This document shows, piece by piece, positions 44,043 through 53,329 of a stretch of 61,816 nucleotides of DNA. The notes beneath the pieces are model-generated. The model searched no databases and was not told the DNA's origin. It saw only the letters and a list, made by a program, of their open reading frames with translations. Every line of letters starts with the position of its first letter. The stretch's first letter is position 1. The stretch spans positions 1-61,816 of the forward strand of contig DATJZV010000053.1 in assembly GCA_035498715.1 (NCBI GenBank). The letters are read 5' to 3'. The DNA is from DASPSR01 sp035498715 (GTDB lineage Bacteria > Nitrospirota > UBA9217). Both the position numbers and the translations under genes were made by a program.

Positions 44043-46445
44043 ATGGAATATACTGCAGACAGTATAAAGGTGCTCGAAGGCTTGGAGGCTGTGCGCAAGA
44101 GACCCGCGATGTATATCGGCAGCACGGGCAGCGTTGGGCTTCACCACCTCGTGTACGAGATCGTCGATAACAGCGTCGATGAGGCCATGGCCGGTTTCTG
44201 CAAGAATATAGATGTTGTCATTCACATCGACAACAGTGTTACCGTGATTGACGACGGCCGCGGAATTCCAACGGAGATGCACAGCACTCAAAAACGTTCG
44301 GCCGCCGAGGTCGCGCTCACCGTTCTTCACGCAGGCGGCAAATTCGACAGTGACGTATACAAGGTTTCCGGCGGGCTCCACGGCGTGGGCGTGTCTGTGG
44401 TGAACGCGCTTTCGGAGTGGCTCGACCTTGAGATCAAGCAGAATGGGAAGGTGTTCCAACAGCGATATGAGCGGGGGCACCCGCTCGCGCCGCTCGCCGT
44501 TAGCGGTACGACCACCACCACGGGCACCAAGATAACCTTCAAACCTGACTACCAGATTTTCGAGGAGCGTGAGTACAGCTATGACATCCTTTCGCAGCGC
44601 CTTCGCGAACTCGCGTTCTTGAATCGCGGTCTGAAGATTTCCATCCAGGATGAACGGAGCAGCAAGAAGCAGGCCTTCTTTTATGAAGGGGGCATCGCCT
44701 CGTTCATTGAATATTTGAACAAGAATAAGACCCCGCTCCATCCGGCCCCTATTTATCTCTCAAAAGAACGTGATGGGATCTTTGTGGAGATCGCATTCCA
44801 GTACAACGATAGCTATGTAGAGCAGGTCTTCTCCTTTGCGAACAACATTAACACCCAGGAGGGCGGCACGCACCTTATCGGGTTCAAAGCGGCACTTACG
44901 CGCACGGTGAATGCCTATGCGGTCTCGAGCGGGCTGCCTAAAAACGGCATGGAGGCGCTCTCAGGCGAGGACGTGCGCGAAGGGCTTACCGCCGTAGTGA
45001 GTGTGCGACTATCAAACCCGCAGTTCGAGGGACAGACCAAGACCAAGCTCGGCAACAGCGAGGTCAAGGGCATCGTCGAGGCAATGGTGAACGAATCTCT
45101 GGGCGCATACCTCGAAGAAAACCCTCTCGTAGCACGAAAGGTTGCGGAGAAGGCCCTGAACGCGGCCCGCGCCCGCGAAGCAGCAAGGAAAGCCCGGGAG
45201 CTCACCCGGCGTAAAGGTGTACTCGATTCCATGTCACTGCCGGGCAAACTCGCGGACTGCCAGGAGAAGGACCCGGCCAACTCGGAAATTTTTATCGTTG
45301 AAGGAGACTCCGCCGGTGGTTCTGCCAAGCAGGGACGGGACAGGAAGAACCAGGCCATCCTGCCATTAAAGGGCAAGATCCTGAACGTGGAGAAGGCGCG
45401 CTTTGACAAAATGCTGTCAAGCGAAGAGATCAAAGTACTCATCACTGCCCTCGGCGCGGGCATCGGCTCTGAAGAGTTCGATATTGCAAAAATCCGGTAT
45501 CACAAGATCGTGATCATGACCGACGCAGATGTAGACGGTGCGCATATCCGGACTCTGTTGCTCACGTTCTTCTATCGCCAGATGCCGGAGATCATCGAGC
45601 GGGGCTATCTTTATATTGCCCAGCCGCCGCTCTTTAAAGTGAAGCGAGGCAAGACCGAGCGCTACATCAAGGATGATGCACGGATGGAGGATTTTCTTCT
45701 CGACCTTGCAGCAGAGGATGTTGAGCTTTTCTTCCCAGAGCAAGGAGCCTATCTTACCGGCGAGCGGCTCACGTCAACGCTCAATAAGCTTGTCCAGTTC
45801 GAAAAAACGCTCGACAAGTTCCGCAGAAAGCGGCTCGATGTCATGGTACTGCGAGCGCTGTTACTCGATAAGGCGTTCTCCAAATCATATCTCAAAGAAG
45901 AAGACAAGCTCAGGACCATGGCATCATCGGTTGAGGAGAACCTCAAAAAGTACCATCCGAAGACCTTGGTCGAGTGGGCAATCGAGCCGGACGAGGAGCA
46001 TGAGGCGTTAAGGCTCCGGTTTGATTCAAAATACGATGCCACCCATTCAAGCATCATCGTTGATGAAAACTTCGTTACCACGCCAGAGTTCCGGGAGCTC
46101 CAAAGCCAATCGCCGGCCATCCTCGGGCTCGGTGCGCCGGTGTACAATATCCGCGAGAAGGGCGATGAGAAGTCATTTAATGATACGGGCAAACTTGTGC
46201 ACTATGTGCTCGAACTCGGCAAGAAGGGACTCGCGATCCAGAGGTATAAAGGTCTCGGTGAAATGAATCCTGAGCAGCTCTGGCAAACGACCATGGACCC
46301 CGAGAAGCGGACGTTCCTCAAGGTAACGATCGAGGATTCGGTCAAGGCAGACGAGATGTTTACAATCCTAATGGGCGACCAGGTCGAACCGCGTCGAACG
46401 TTCATCCAGCGACATGCGCTCGAAGTGAGGAACCTGGATATTTAA
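44043..46445 (+). CDS. gyrB: DNA gyrase subunit B
   Basis: An 800-residue subunit with the GHKL ATPase domain (VDNSVDEAMAG, IDDGRGIP, GLHGVGVSVVNALS). The TOPRIM domain has EGDSAGG and DADVDGAHIRT, and the C-terminal tail QRYKGLGEMNPEQLW supports pairing with GyrA. With GyrA it introduces negative supercoils. GAGGAG precedes the ATG. Confidence 0.97.
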   Translation: MEYTADSIKVLEGLEAVRKRPAMYIGSTGSVGLHHLVYEIVDNSVDEAMAGFCKNIDVVIHIDNSVTVIDDGRGIPTEMHSTQKRSAAEVALTVLHAGGKFDSDVYKVSGGLHGVGVSVVNALSEWLDLEIKQNGKVFQQRYERGHPLAPLAVSGTTTTTGTKITFKPDYQIFEEREYSYDILSQRLRELAFLNRGLKISIQDERSSKKQAFFYEGGIASFIEYLNKNKTPLHPAPIYLSKERDGIFVEIAFQYNDSYVEQVFSFANNINTQEGGTHLIGFKAALTRTVNAYAVSSGLPKNGMEALSGEDVREGLTAVVSVRLSNPQFEGQTKTKLGNSEVKGIVEAMVNESLGAYLEENPLVARKVAEKALNAARAREAARKARELTRRKGVLDSMSLPGKLADCQEKDPANSEIFIVEGDSAGGSAKQGRDRKNQAILPLKGKILNVEKARFDKMLSSEEIKVLITALGAGIGSEEFDIAKIRYHKIVIMTDADVDGAHIRTLLLTFFYRQMPEIIERGYLYIAQPPLFKVKRGKTERYIKDDARMEDFLLDLAAEDVELFFPEQGAYLTGERLTSTLNKLVQFEKTLDKFRRKRLDVMVLRALLLDKAFSKSYLKEEDKLRTMASSVEENLKKYHPKTLVEWAIEPDEEHEALRLRFDSKYDATHSSIIVDENFVTTPEFRELQSQSPAILGLGAPVYNIREKGDEKSFNDTGKLVHYVLELGKKGLAIQRYKGLGEMNPEQLWQTTMDPEKRTFLKVTIEDSVKADEMFTILMGDQVEPRRTFIQRHALEVRNLDI

Positions 46446-46523
46446 TTGGTACTTAGTGGCGAGTGTAAAGCGCTAAATTAATATTCTTGTGCCTCAGAAA
46501 TCGCAGAGAGACAAATTATTAAA

Positions 46524-49004
46524 ATGGAACCGCAGGAAATAAAACCAATCAATATCGAGCAGGAGATGAAGACCTCCTATCTCGATTACTCGATGAGCGT
46601 GATCGTAGGACGGGCTCTTCCAGATGTTCGAGATGGCCTGAAGCCCGTGCACCGACGCATCCTTTACGCCATGTTCCGCGAAGGACTCCTGCATAGTAAG
46701 AAATATTCAAAGAGCGCAGGCGTAGTGGGCGAAGTACTGAAGAAGTACCATCCCCATGGTGATAGCGCGGTTTACGACACTATGGTCAGAATGGCCCAGG
46801 ACTTCAATATGCGCTATCCACTTGTTGATGGTCAGGGTAACTTTGGATCTGTGGACGGCGACCCTGCGGCAGCCTACCGGTATACCGAAGCCAGGCTTAC
46901 CAAATTAGCGGAAGAGCTGCTTGCCGATATTGACAAGGAAACGGTGGACTTTGTTCCGAATTTCGACGATACGACAGTCGAGCCCTCGGTACTCCCCACG
47001 CGTGTACCGAATCTCTTGATCAACGGCTCGGCCGGCATCGCCGTGGGCATGGCCACGAATATTCCGCCTCACAATCTCTCCGAAGTCGTGGACGGGCTAG
47101 TGCTGATGATCGACAATCCAGAGGTGACGATCCAAGAGCTTATGGCCTTGATCAAGGGGCCCGATTTTCCGACTGCCGGCTTCATTCACGGGTATGAAGG
47201 AATCAAACAGGCATATCTGAACGGCCGGGGTATCATTCAAATGCGCGCGCGGGCGACGATCGAAGAGGGCAAAGGAGACCGCGAGAGCATCGTCGTGACT
47301 GAGCTCCCTTACCAGGTGAATAAGGCGAGGCTTCTCGAGCGGATCGCCGAGCTGGTGCAGGAGAAGAAGATTACGGGAATCTCCGAGATCCGCGATGAGT
47401 CGGACCGCGAAGGCATGAGAGTCGTGATAGACCTCAAGAAGGGCGAGATTTCGAACGTCATTCTAAACCAGCTTTATAAGCATACCGCGATGCAGTCCAC
47501 ATTCGGCGTGATCATGCTGGCTCTCGTGAACAACCAGCCGCGGGTTCTGAATCTACGCAAACTGCTTTCTCACTTCATTCAACACCGCCGGGAAGTAGTG
47601 TTGAGAAGAACCAGGTACGATCTCAAGAAGGCGGAGGAGCGCGCCCATATTCTTTTGGGTCTCAAGATCGCTCTCGAGAATCTCGATGCCGTAATCGCGC
47701 TGATCAAGGCGTCGGCAAGCCCTGAGGAGGCCAAGAATGGACTGGTGCGTGAGTTCATGCTTTCGGAGATACAGGCCCAAGCCATCCTCGACATGCGATT
47801 GCAGCGCCTCACCGGGCTCGAGCGTGACAAGATTATCGCTGAGTATGAAGAGGTGCTCAAAGAGATTGCGCGGTTGAACGAGATACTCGCATCAGATACG
47901 CTCGTGATGAAGATCATCAGGGACGAGCTCCTTGCTATCAAGCAAGAGTACGGCGACACGCGTCGGACCGAGATCGTTCCAGAAACTTCGGAGATCGACA
48001 TCGAAGACCTCATCAAAGATGAGGATATGGTTATTACGATCTCCCACGCGGGTTATATCAAGCGCAATCCGCTGACTACCTACCGTGCGCAGAAACGCGG
48101 CGGCAAGGGTAAGATCGGCATGGAGACCAAAGAAGAGGATTTCGTGGAACGGCTCTTCACAGCTTCGGCGCACAGCTATATCCTCTTCTTCACGAACAAG
48201 GGCAGAGTATACTGGCTCAAGGTTCACCAGATCCCCGAGGCAAGCCGGCAGGCCAAGGGCAAAGCGATCGTGAACCTGATCCAGCTCAGCCAAGAGGAGC
48301 GCGTCACCGCCGCACTTCCGGTTCGTGAATTCACACCGGAACACTTTATCCTTATGGCGACTAAGAAGGGCATCATTAAGAAGACGGAACTAGAGTCCTA
48401 TAGTCATCCGCGGCCGTCAGGTATCATCGCGATCACTCTCGAGGAGGGAGACGAACTCATCTCGGCAGAGGTGACCGACGGCGAGCGCGATGTATTCCTC
48501 GGTACCCGTGATGGTCTCTCGATCCGGTTCTCTGAGACCGATGTGCGCGAGATCGGCCGTGCGGGCAAAGGAGTGATTGGGATCCGGCTCGAAGAAAGCA
48601 ATGAGGTTGTGGGCATGGAGATCGTGCGCGATGATTCTACGATTCTCACCGTGACCGAGAAAGGTTACGGTAAGCGGAGTACGCTTGAGGACTATCGGAG
48701 CCAGGGCAGGGGCGGCAAAGGCATTATCACGATCAAGACAACAGAGAAGAACGGGCGGGTCATCGGCATGGCCCAGGTCTCCGAGGATGACGAGATTATT
48801 CTCATTACGACTAACGGCAAGGTCCTACGCATCAGGACGAAGGACATCTCCGTTCAGGGGCGGAATACCCAAGGCGTGCGTCTCTTCGACATTGATGACG
48901 GTGACAAGGTGGTCAGTTTCGCCAAAGTAGTGGAGCGAGAGGAAGAAAAAGAGACAACACAGGAAAAGAGCGAACCGGAGCCTCCGTCCTCGCACGATGT
49001 TTAA
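46524..49004 (+). CDS. gyrA: DNA gyrase subunit A
   Basis: An 826-residue subunit with the catalytic Tyr120 in AAAYRYTEARLTKL, HPHGDSAVYDT at the quinolone-resistance region (Ser81 present), and six-bladed C-terminal repeats including the GyrA box QRGGKGK. It cuts and rejoins DNA. An acidic/Glu-rich tail ends the protein. Confidence 0.97.
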   Translation: MEPQEIKPINIEQEMKTSYLDYSMSVIVGRALPDVRDGLKPVHRRILYAMFREGLLHSKKYSKSAGVVGEVLKKYHPHGDSAVYDTMVRMAQDFNMRYPLVDGQGNFGSVDGDPAAAYRYTEARLTKLAEELLADIDKETVDFVPNFDDTTVEPSVLPTRVPNLLINGSAGIAVGMATNIPPHNLSEVVDGLVLMIDNPEVTIQELMALIKGPDFPTAGFIHGYEGIKQAYLNGRGIIQMRARATIEEGKGDRESIVVTELPYQVNKARLLERIAELVQEKKITGISEIRDESDREGMRVVIDLKKGEISNVILNQLYKHTAMQSTFGVIMLALVNNQPRVLNLRKLLSHFIQHRREVVLRRTRYDLKKAEERAHILLGLKIALENLDAVIALIKASASPEEAKNGLVREFMLSEIQAQAILDMRLQRLTGLERDKIIAEYEEVLKEIARLNEILASDTLVMKIIRDELLAIKQEYGDTRRTEIVPETSEIDIEDLIKDEDMVITISHAGYIKRNPLTTYRAQKRGGKGKIGMETKEEDFVERLFTASAHSYILFFTNKGRVYWLKVHQIPEASRQAKGKAIVNLIQLSQEERVTAALPVREFTPEHFILMATKKGIIKKTELESYSHPRPSGIIAITLEEGDELISAEVTDGERDVFLGTRDGLSIRFSETDVREIGRAGKGVIGIRLEESNEVVGMEIVRDDSTILTVTEKGYGKRSTLEDYRSQGRGGKGIITIKTTEKNGRVIGMAQVSEDDEIILITTNGKVLRIRTKDISVQGRNTQGVRLFDIDDGDKVVSFAKVVEREEEKETTQEKSEPEPPSSHDV

Positions 49005-49006
49005 CA

Positions 49007-49798
49007 ATGATGAAGAAATTAATGGTCATCCTCCTGCTCGGATCTTTTCTGGCAGGCTGTGATGCATTCGATAAAACCGCAATAAACGAATACGAAGCCG
49101 CCACAAAACGCTGGAACGTCGGTGACTACCGGGGCGCTGTCAAGATGTACTTTGCGCTCGCCAAGGAACATCCCAACAGCGCGCGTGCGGACGATGCGCT
49201 TTACTGGGCCGGCGTGACGCAGTTCCTATACCTCGGCGAAACAGACAAGGCGCTGCAGACATTGAGGCTGTTGTTAAAAAGGTATCCGCACCGTGACATG
49301 GCGCCTGCCGCGCAGTGGTACATCGCCCAGATCTATGAGCTCGGCTATAACGACTACGCACGTGCCATAGAGGAATACAAGAAGGCGACAGAATATTCGA
49401 ACCGCGATGTGAGAGAAAAAAGCCTTTACAGTCTCGCCGAGTGTCTTTTTCGCGTGGGCAAGATAGATCAGGCGAAGGACACCTGGATGCGTCAGGTGTC
49501 GGAGTTTCCGAACGGACCGCAGACTAACCTTGCATACTTCCGGCTCGGCACTACGGCCTTTTCCAAGGGCGAGCTTGAAAAGGCGGAGATGTTCTATCGC
49601 AAGGCGCTCGAAAATAATACTGACAGCGAGCTTGTCATCAAGGCAAAGTTCGCTCTGGCCGGGTGCCTTGAGGCTGGTGATTATCTGGCCGATGCACTCA
49701 AACTTTACAAAGAAATAGAACCGGTCTATCCGAACCCCGAGGCCATACAGATCAAGATTAAGGCGCTCGAGACACGTATTATCAAGAAAAGCTATTGA
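49007..49798 (+). CDS. TPR outer-membrane lipoprotein, BamD/CpoB-like
   Basis: A 263-residue lipoprotein with signal peptide and lipobox LAGC (MVILLLGSFLAGCDAF). Repeated TPR-type helices follow (YRGAVKMYFALAKEHPNSARADDALYWAG and similar). This fits BamD or the Tol-associated CpoB. It starts 2 bases after gyrA stops. The specific partner is not established. Confidence 0.78.
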   Translation: MMKKLMVILLLGSFLAGCDAFDKTAINEYEAATKRWNVGDYRGAVKMYFALAKEHPNSARADDALYWAGVTQFLYLGETDKALQTLRLLLKRYPHRDMAPAAQWYIAQIYELGYNDYARAIEEYKKATEYSNRDVREKSLYSLAECLFRVGKIDQAKDTWMRQVSEFPNGPQTNLAYFRLGTTAFSKGELEKAEMFYRKALENNTDSELVIKAKFALAGCLEAGDYLADALKLYKEIEPVYPNPEAIQIKIKALETRIIKKSY

Positions 49799-49825
49799 CA
49801 ACTCATAAGGAGAATGATACTTTAA

Positions 49826-51118
49826 ATGCTTGATTTGCGGTTTGTCAGGGAGAATGCGGAGACTGTTAAGGCCTCGCTATCCCGGCGGGGTATAAAACTT
49901 GACCTGGCAGAGTTTCTCGCTCTTGATACTAAGCGGCGTGCAGCGCAGCAGGAGATTGAGACCCACCGCCGCAGGCGCAACGAGGTATCCGAAGAGATTG
50001 GCCGTCTCAAAAAGTCTGGACAGCCTGCGGAGGACAAGGTTGCGGAGATGCGCGCGGTAGGCGATTCCATCGCCGCGCTAGAGAACAGCACCCGTGAGGT
50101 CGAAGAAGCCCAGCGGAACATCCTGCTCACTATCCCGAACCTGCCGCATGCCTCTGTCCCTGATGGCAAAGACGAGAATGACAACGTGGAGATTAGGCGG
50201 TGGTCGCCGTATGGTGGAGAACCTCCGAAATTCTCGTATGAGCCGAAACCGCACTGGGATTTAGCCGAGTATCTGGATATTATCGATTTTGACCGGGCTG
50301 CCAAAATAACGGGAGCCCGTTTCGCTCTTTATAAAGGCATGGGCGCCAGGCTTGAGCGCGCGTTGATCAACTTCATGCTCGATCTTCACACCAAAGAACA
50401 CGGTTATCTCGAGGTTCTGCCGCCGTTCATGGTCAACAAGACCAGTATGACCACCACCGGCCAGCTTCCCAAGTTCGAAGAAGAGCTTTTTAAAGTTGAG
50501 AACGGGACATACTATTTGATTCCTACGGCCGAAGTCCCAGTGACCAATATTCATCGGGATGAGGTCCTAGCCGAAGAGCGCCTTCCGGTGCTTTATACAG
50601 CATATACCCCGTGTTTCCGCCGGGAAGCGGGTTCGTACGGCAAGGACACGCGTGGTCTTATCCGCCAGCATCAGTTCAACAAGGTGGAGTTGGTGAAATT
50701 TACGAGGCCTGAAGATTCGTACGAGGAACTCGAGAAACTTCTCCTGAACGCCGAAGAGGTCCTTAGGCGCCTTGGTCTTGCATACCGGGTGATCGTGCTC
50801 TGCACGGGAGATATTGGTTTTTCTGCTTCCAAGACATACGATATTGAGGTCTGGCTTCCGGGCCAGAACCGGTACCGTGAGATATCATCGTGCTCAAATT
50901 TCGAGGACTTCCAGGCACGACGCGGAAATATCCGCTATAAGCCCACAGGAATCAAGAAGACTGAGCTCGTGCACACGCTGAACGGATCCGGCCTTGCCGT
51001 AGGCCGCACAGTAGTGGCGATCCTGGAAAATTTTCAGCAGCCGGATGGGACTGTGATTATCCCCGAAGCGCTCCGGAAATATATGGACGGGACGGAAAAA
51101 ATAACTCGTAACAGTTGA
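49826..51118 (+). CDS. serS: Seryl-tRNA synthetase
   Basis: A 430-residue class II synthetase: an N-terminal coiled-coil arm that grips the long variable arm of tRNA-Ser, motif 2 TPCFRREAGSYGKDTRG, and motif 3 GSGLAVGRTVVAILENFQ. It is immediately upstream of four serine tRNA genes. Confidence 0.97.
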   Translation: MLDLRFVRENAETVKASLSRRGIKLDLAEFLALDTKRRAAQQEIETHRRRRNEVSEEIGRLKKSGQPAEDKVAEMRAVGDSIAALENSTREVEEAQRNILLTIPNLPHASVPDGKDENDNVEIRRWSPYGGEPPKFSYEPKPHWDLAEYLDIIDFDRAAKITGARFALYKGMGARLERALINFMLDLHTKEHGYLEVLPPFMVNKTSMTTTGQLPKFEEELFKVENGTYYLIPTAEVPVTNIHRDEVLAEERLPVLYTAYTPCFRREAGSYGKDTRGLIRQHQFNKVELVKFTRPEDSYEELEKLLLNAEEVLRRLGLAYRVIVLCTGDIGFSASKTYDIEVWLPGQNRYREISSCSNFEDFQARRGNIRYKPTGIKKTELVHTLNGSGLAVGRTVVAILENFQQPDGTVIIPEALRKYMDGTEKITRNS

Positions 51119-51186
51119 CGAGCAACTATTAGTAGATGCAGTGAAGTTGACTTGGTTATACGTAAATGTTATCAGTTACCGTATCC

Positions 51187-51272
<86 letters not shown>

Positions 51273-51300
51273 TTTATTGTAGATTATAAATTTAGGATGC

Positions 51301-51390
51301 GGAGAGGTGGCCGAGCGGCTGAAGGCAGCTGCCTGCTAAGCAGTTGTGGGGGTAACTCCACCCCGGGTTCGAATCCCGGCCTCTCCGCCA
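51301..51390 (+). tRNA. tRNA-Ser (anticodon GCT)
   Basis: A complete serine tRNA for AGY codons: anticodon GCT in GCCTGCTAAGCAG, long variable arm, acceptor arms GGAGAGG/CCTCTCC and encoded CCA. Confidence 0.95.
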
Positions 51391-51476
51391 GTTTTCTGGA
51401 TAAGAGGCAGTGACAAGCAACAGGATACAAAACCGTCGAACTGAATACATTAACCATTTTCAAGGAGGGTATCACG

Positions 51477-52001
51477 ATGATGCAGAAAGTGCTTGCAGTA
51501 TTTGTTGTTGTCGTTCTCGCTGTTTCAGTTGGAGCATGCAAGAAGAAAGAAGAGACGCCGCAAATGCCGGCTGGACATCCGGGCATGGAAGGCGGCATGC
51601 CGCCTGCGGGGATGCCTCAAGGGATGCCTCAGGTGCCGAAGGTTGAGCGTCAGGTTGTTGCTTCCAAGGAGGTAATGGAAACATGGAAGGCTGTGAAGCT
51701 CTCCATCGAAAACAAGGCTGCCAAGACCACAAAGGAATACTCGGTGAATATCGGCTCCGAGTTGCCCATACCGAATACCAAAATGACCGTCAAGGTTTTA
51801 GCATTCCTTCCGGACTTCAAGATGACGGATAAAGAGTTCAAGTCGGCATCGAACAAGCCGAACATGCCTGCCGCTCTGGTTTCGGTAACCGAGAACGGCA
51901 AGGAGATATGGAACAACTGGCTGTTTTCTCTGCAGCCCAACATTCACCCGTTCCAGCACGAGAACGTGGGCATTATTCTCGTGGGTGGCGTTGCAAAGTA
52001 G
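51477..52001 (+). CDS. Lipoprotein with DUF2155-like domain
   Basis: The 174-residue lipoprotein has a signal peptide with lipobox VGAC, a Pro/Met/Gly-rich linker, and a C-terminal beta domain with WKAVKLSIENKAAK and IWNNWLFSLQPNIHPFQHENV, resembling DUF2155. Such proteins are small periplasmic or outer-membrane-facing lipoproteins of unknown function. AAGGAGG precedes the ATG. It interrupts the tRNA cluster. Confidence 0.72.
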   Translation: MMQKVLAVFVVVVLAVSVGACKKKEETPQMPAGHPGMEGGMPPAGMPQGMPQVPKVERQVVASKEVMETWKAVKLSIENKAAKTTKEYSVNIGSELPIPNTKMTVKVLAFLPDFKMTDKEFKSASNKPNMPAALVSVTENGKEIWNNWLFSLQPNIHPFQHENVGIILVGGVAK

Positions 52002-52069
52002 CGATTAAAGAAGAAAGAGCACAAGTTATATAATGCACAGATGATTTGCCCACCTGTGCACCCTTTGTT

Positions 52070-52146
52070 GCGCCCATAGCTCAGCTGGATAGAGCGACGG
52101 ACTACGAATCCGTAGGTCAGAGGTTCGAATCCTCTTGGGCGCGCCA
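52070..52146 (+). tRNA. tRNA-Arg (anticodon ACG)
   Basis: Anticodon ACG in GACTACGAATC, acceptor GCGCCCA/TGGGCGC, encoded CCA. It needs A34-to-inosine editing by TadA to read CGN codons; tadA lies 107 bases downstream. Confidence 0.95.
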
Positions 52147-52252
52147 CTTATCAGTGCTCACCCAAGAGCATGCTGAGTGTGCAGAGCTCATAATCGCAAA
52201 GACGCTTTTGTTCCTTGTGGTCTGCGATAGTCTCAACGGGAATTGTAATTGT

Positions 52253-52738
52253 ATGCATGACGCTGAGAACAAGACCGACGAAGGTTTCATGCGCAAGGCC
52301 CTAATGGAGGCCGAGAAGGCCGCAGCATACGGCGAGACGCCAATCGGGGCTGTACTTGTCATCGGTGGTGAAGTTATCGCTACCGCTCACAACATGCGGG
52401 AGGCGTGGCAGGATCCTGCGGCCCATGCGGAACTGCTCGTTGTACGCAAGGCATCGGCGCGACTCGGCAGATGGCGACTCCAGGATGCAACAGTGTATGT
52501 TACCCTTGAGCCATGCCTCATGTGCGCAGGCGCTATGGTGCTTGCGAGAATAGAGCGACTTGTGTATGGCTGCCGCGATCCCAAGGCGGGAGCGCTCGGG
52601 TCAGTATATGATGTGGTTCGCGACGGGAAACTGAATCATACCTATCGAATAACCCCCGCCATACTGGAATCAGACTGTCGCAAAGTGCTTCAGCGTTTTT
52701 TCGAAAAACTGAGGGTTAAGACAACTGATGAATTATGA
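52253..52738 (+). CDS. tadA: tRNA-specific adenosine deaminase TadA
   Basis: From ATG 52253 the protein is 161 residues (an earlier start would run into the tRNA). It has the zinc deaminase motifs HAELL and PCLMCAGAM, with the normal length for TadA. It deaminates A34 to inosine in tRNA-Arg(ACG), the gene just upstream. The ribosome binding site is weak. Confidence 0.95.
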   Translation: MHDAENKTDEGFMRKALMEAEKAAAYGETPIGAVLVIGGEVIATAHNMREAWQDPAAHAELLVVRKASARLGRWRLQDATVYVTLEPCLMCAGAMVLARIERLVYGCRDPKAGALGSVYDVVRDGKLNHTYRITPAILESDCRKVLQRFFEKLRVKTTDEL

Positions 52739-52810
52739 CGTTTAATAAGACAGGTTGTTTGTAGTTGTATCCGTTGTACGTCAGTCATCAATCGTGTGTT
52801 AGCAGCATTC

Positions 52811-52901
52811 GGAGAGGTGGCCGAGCTGGCTGAAGGCGGCAGACTCGAAATCTGTTGTGGGGGTAACTCCACCGGGGGTTCAAATCCCTCCCTCTCCGCC
52901 A
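52811..52901 (+). tRNA. tRNA-Ser (anticodon CGA)
   Basis: A complete class II tRNA with GGAGAGG/CCTCTCC acceptor, anticodon CGA in GACTCGAAATC, long variable arm and encoded CCA. Confidence 0.95.
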
Positions 52902-52941
52902 TATAGCAATTTAACGTTAATGTCTGTGAATACAAGAGAAC

Positions 52942-53029
52942 GGAGAGGTGGCCGAGCGGCTGAAGGCGCACGCTTGGAAAGCGTGTTTAGGGAAACCTAA
53001 CGTGGGTTCAAATCCCACCCTCTCCGCCA
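52942..53029 (+). tRNA. tRNA-Ser (anticodon GGA)
   Basis: A complete class II tRNA with the same acceptor sequence, anticodon GGA in GCTTGGAAAGC, long variable arm and encoded CCA. With TGA, CGA and GCT it completes decoding of all six serine codons. Confidence 0.95.
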
Positions 53030-53107
53030 ATTTGACGTAAATTAATAATCGACAAATGCATAATAAGAAATTTTAGCACTAATTTTCAATAATGAAAGAT
53101 AATTTGC

Positions 53108-53220
53108 GCTCATAAGCCCGGGTCCTGCGCAACCACGGTCCCGTGAACCCCGTCAGGTCCGGAAGGAAGCAGCGGTAAGCGGGTTCCGGGTGTGCCGCAG
53201 GGGAGCCCGGGTTTGTGAGC
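53108..53220 (+). ncRNA. ffs: Signal recognition particle RNA, small bacterial type
   Basis: The GTCAGGTCCGGAAGGAAGCA core (around 53152-53171) with AGC following is the universal SRP apical loop region that binds Ffh. The RNA folds as one long hairpin whose ends GCTCATAAGCCCGGG and CCCGGGTTTGTGAGC pair, and a T-run (53221-53226) follows. It lies just upstream of dnaX, as in many bacteria. Confidence 0.93.
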
Positions 53221-53329
53221 TTTTTTATTCGGGGCTCCTTTTTTGCCAAGGATAGCCGAGAGACAAAATCGTGTCGATCCATGGTTAAAATGGATTGTCC
53301 TTTTTTCAGCAGGCATTGAAGAGGGTTTC

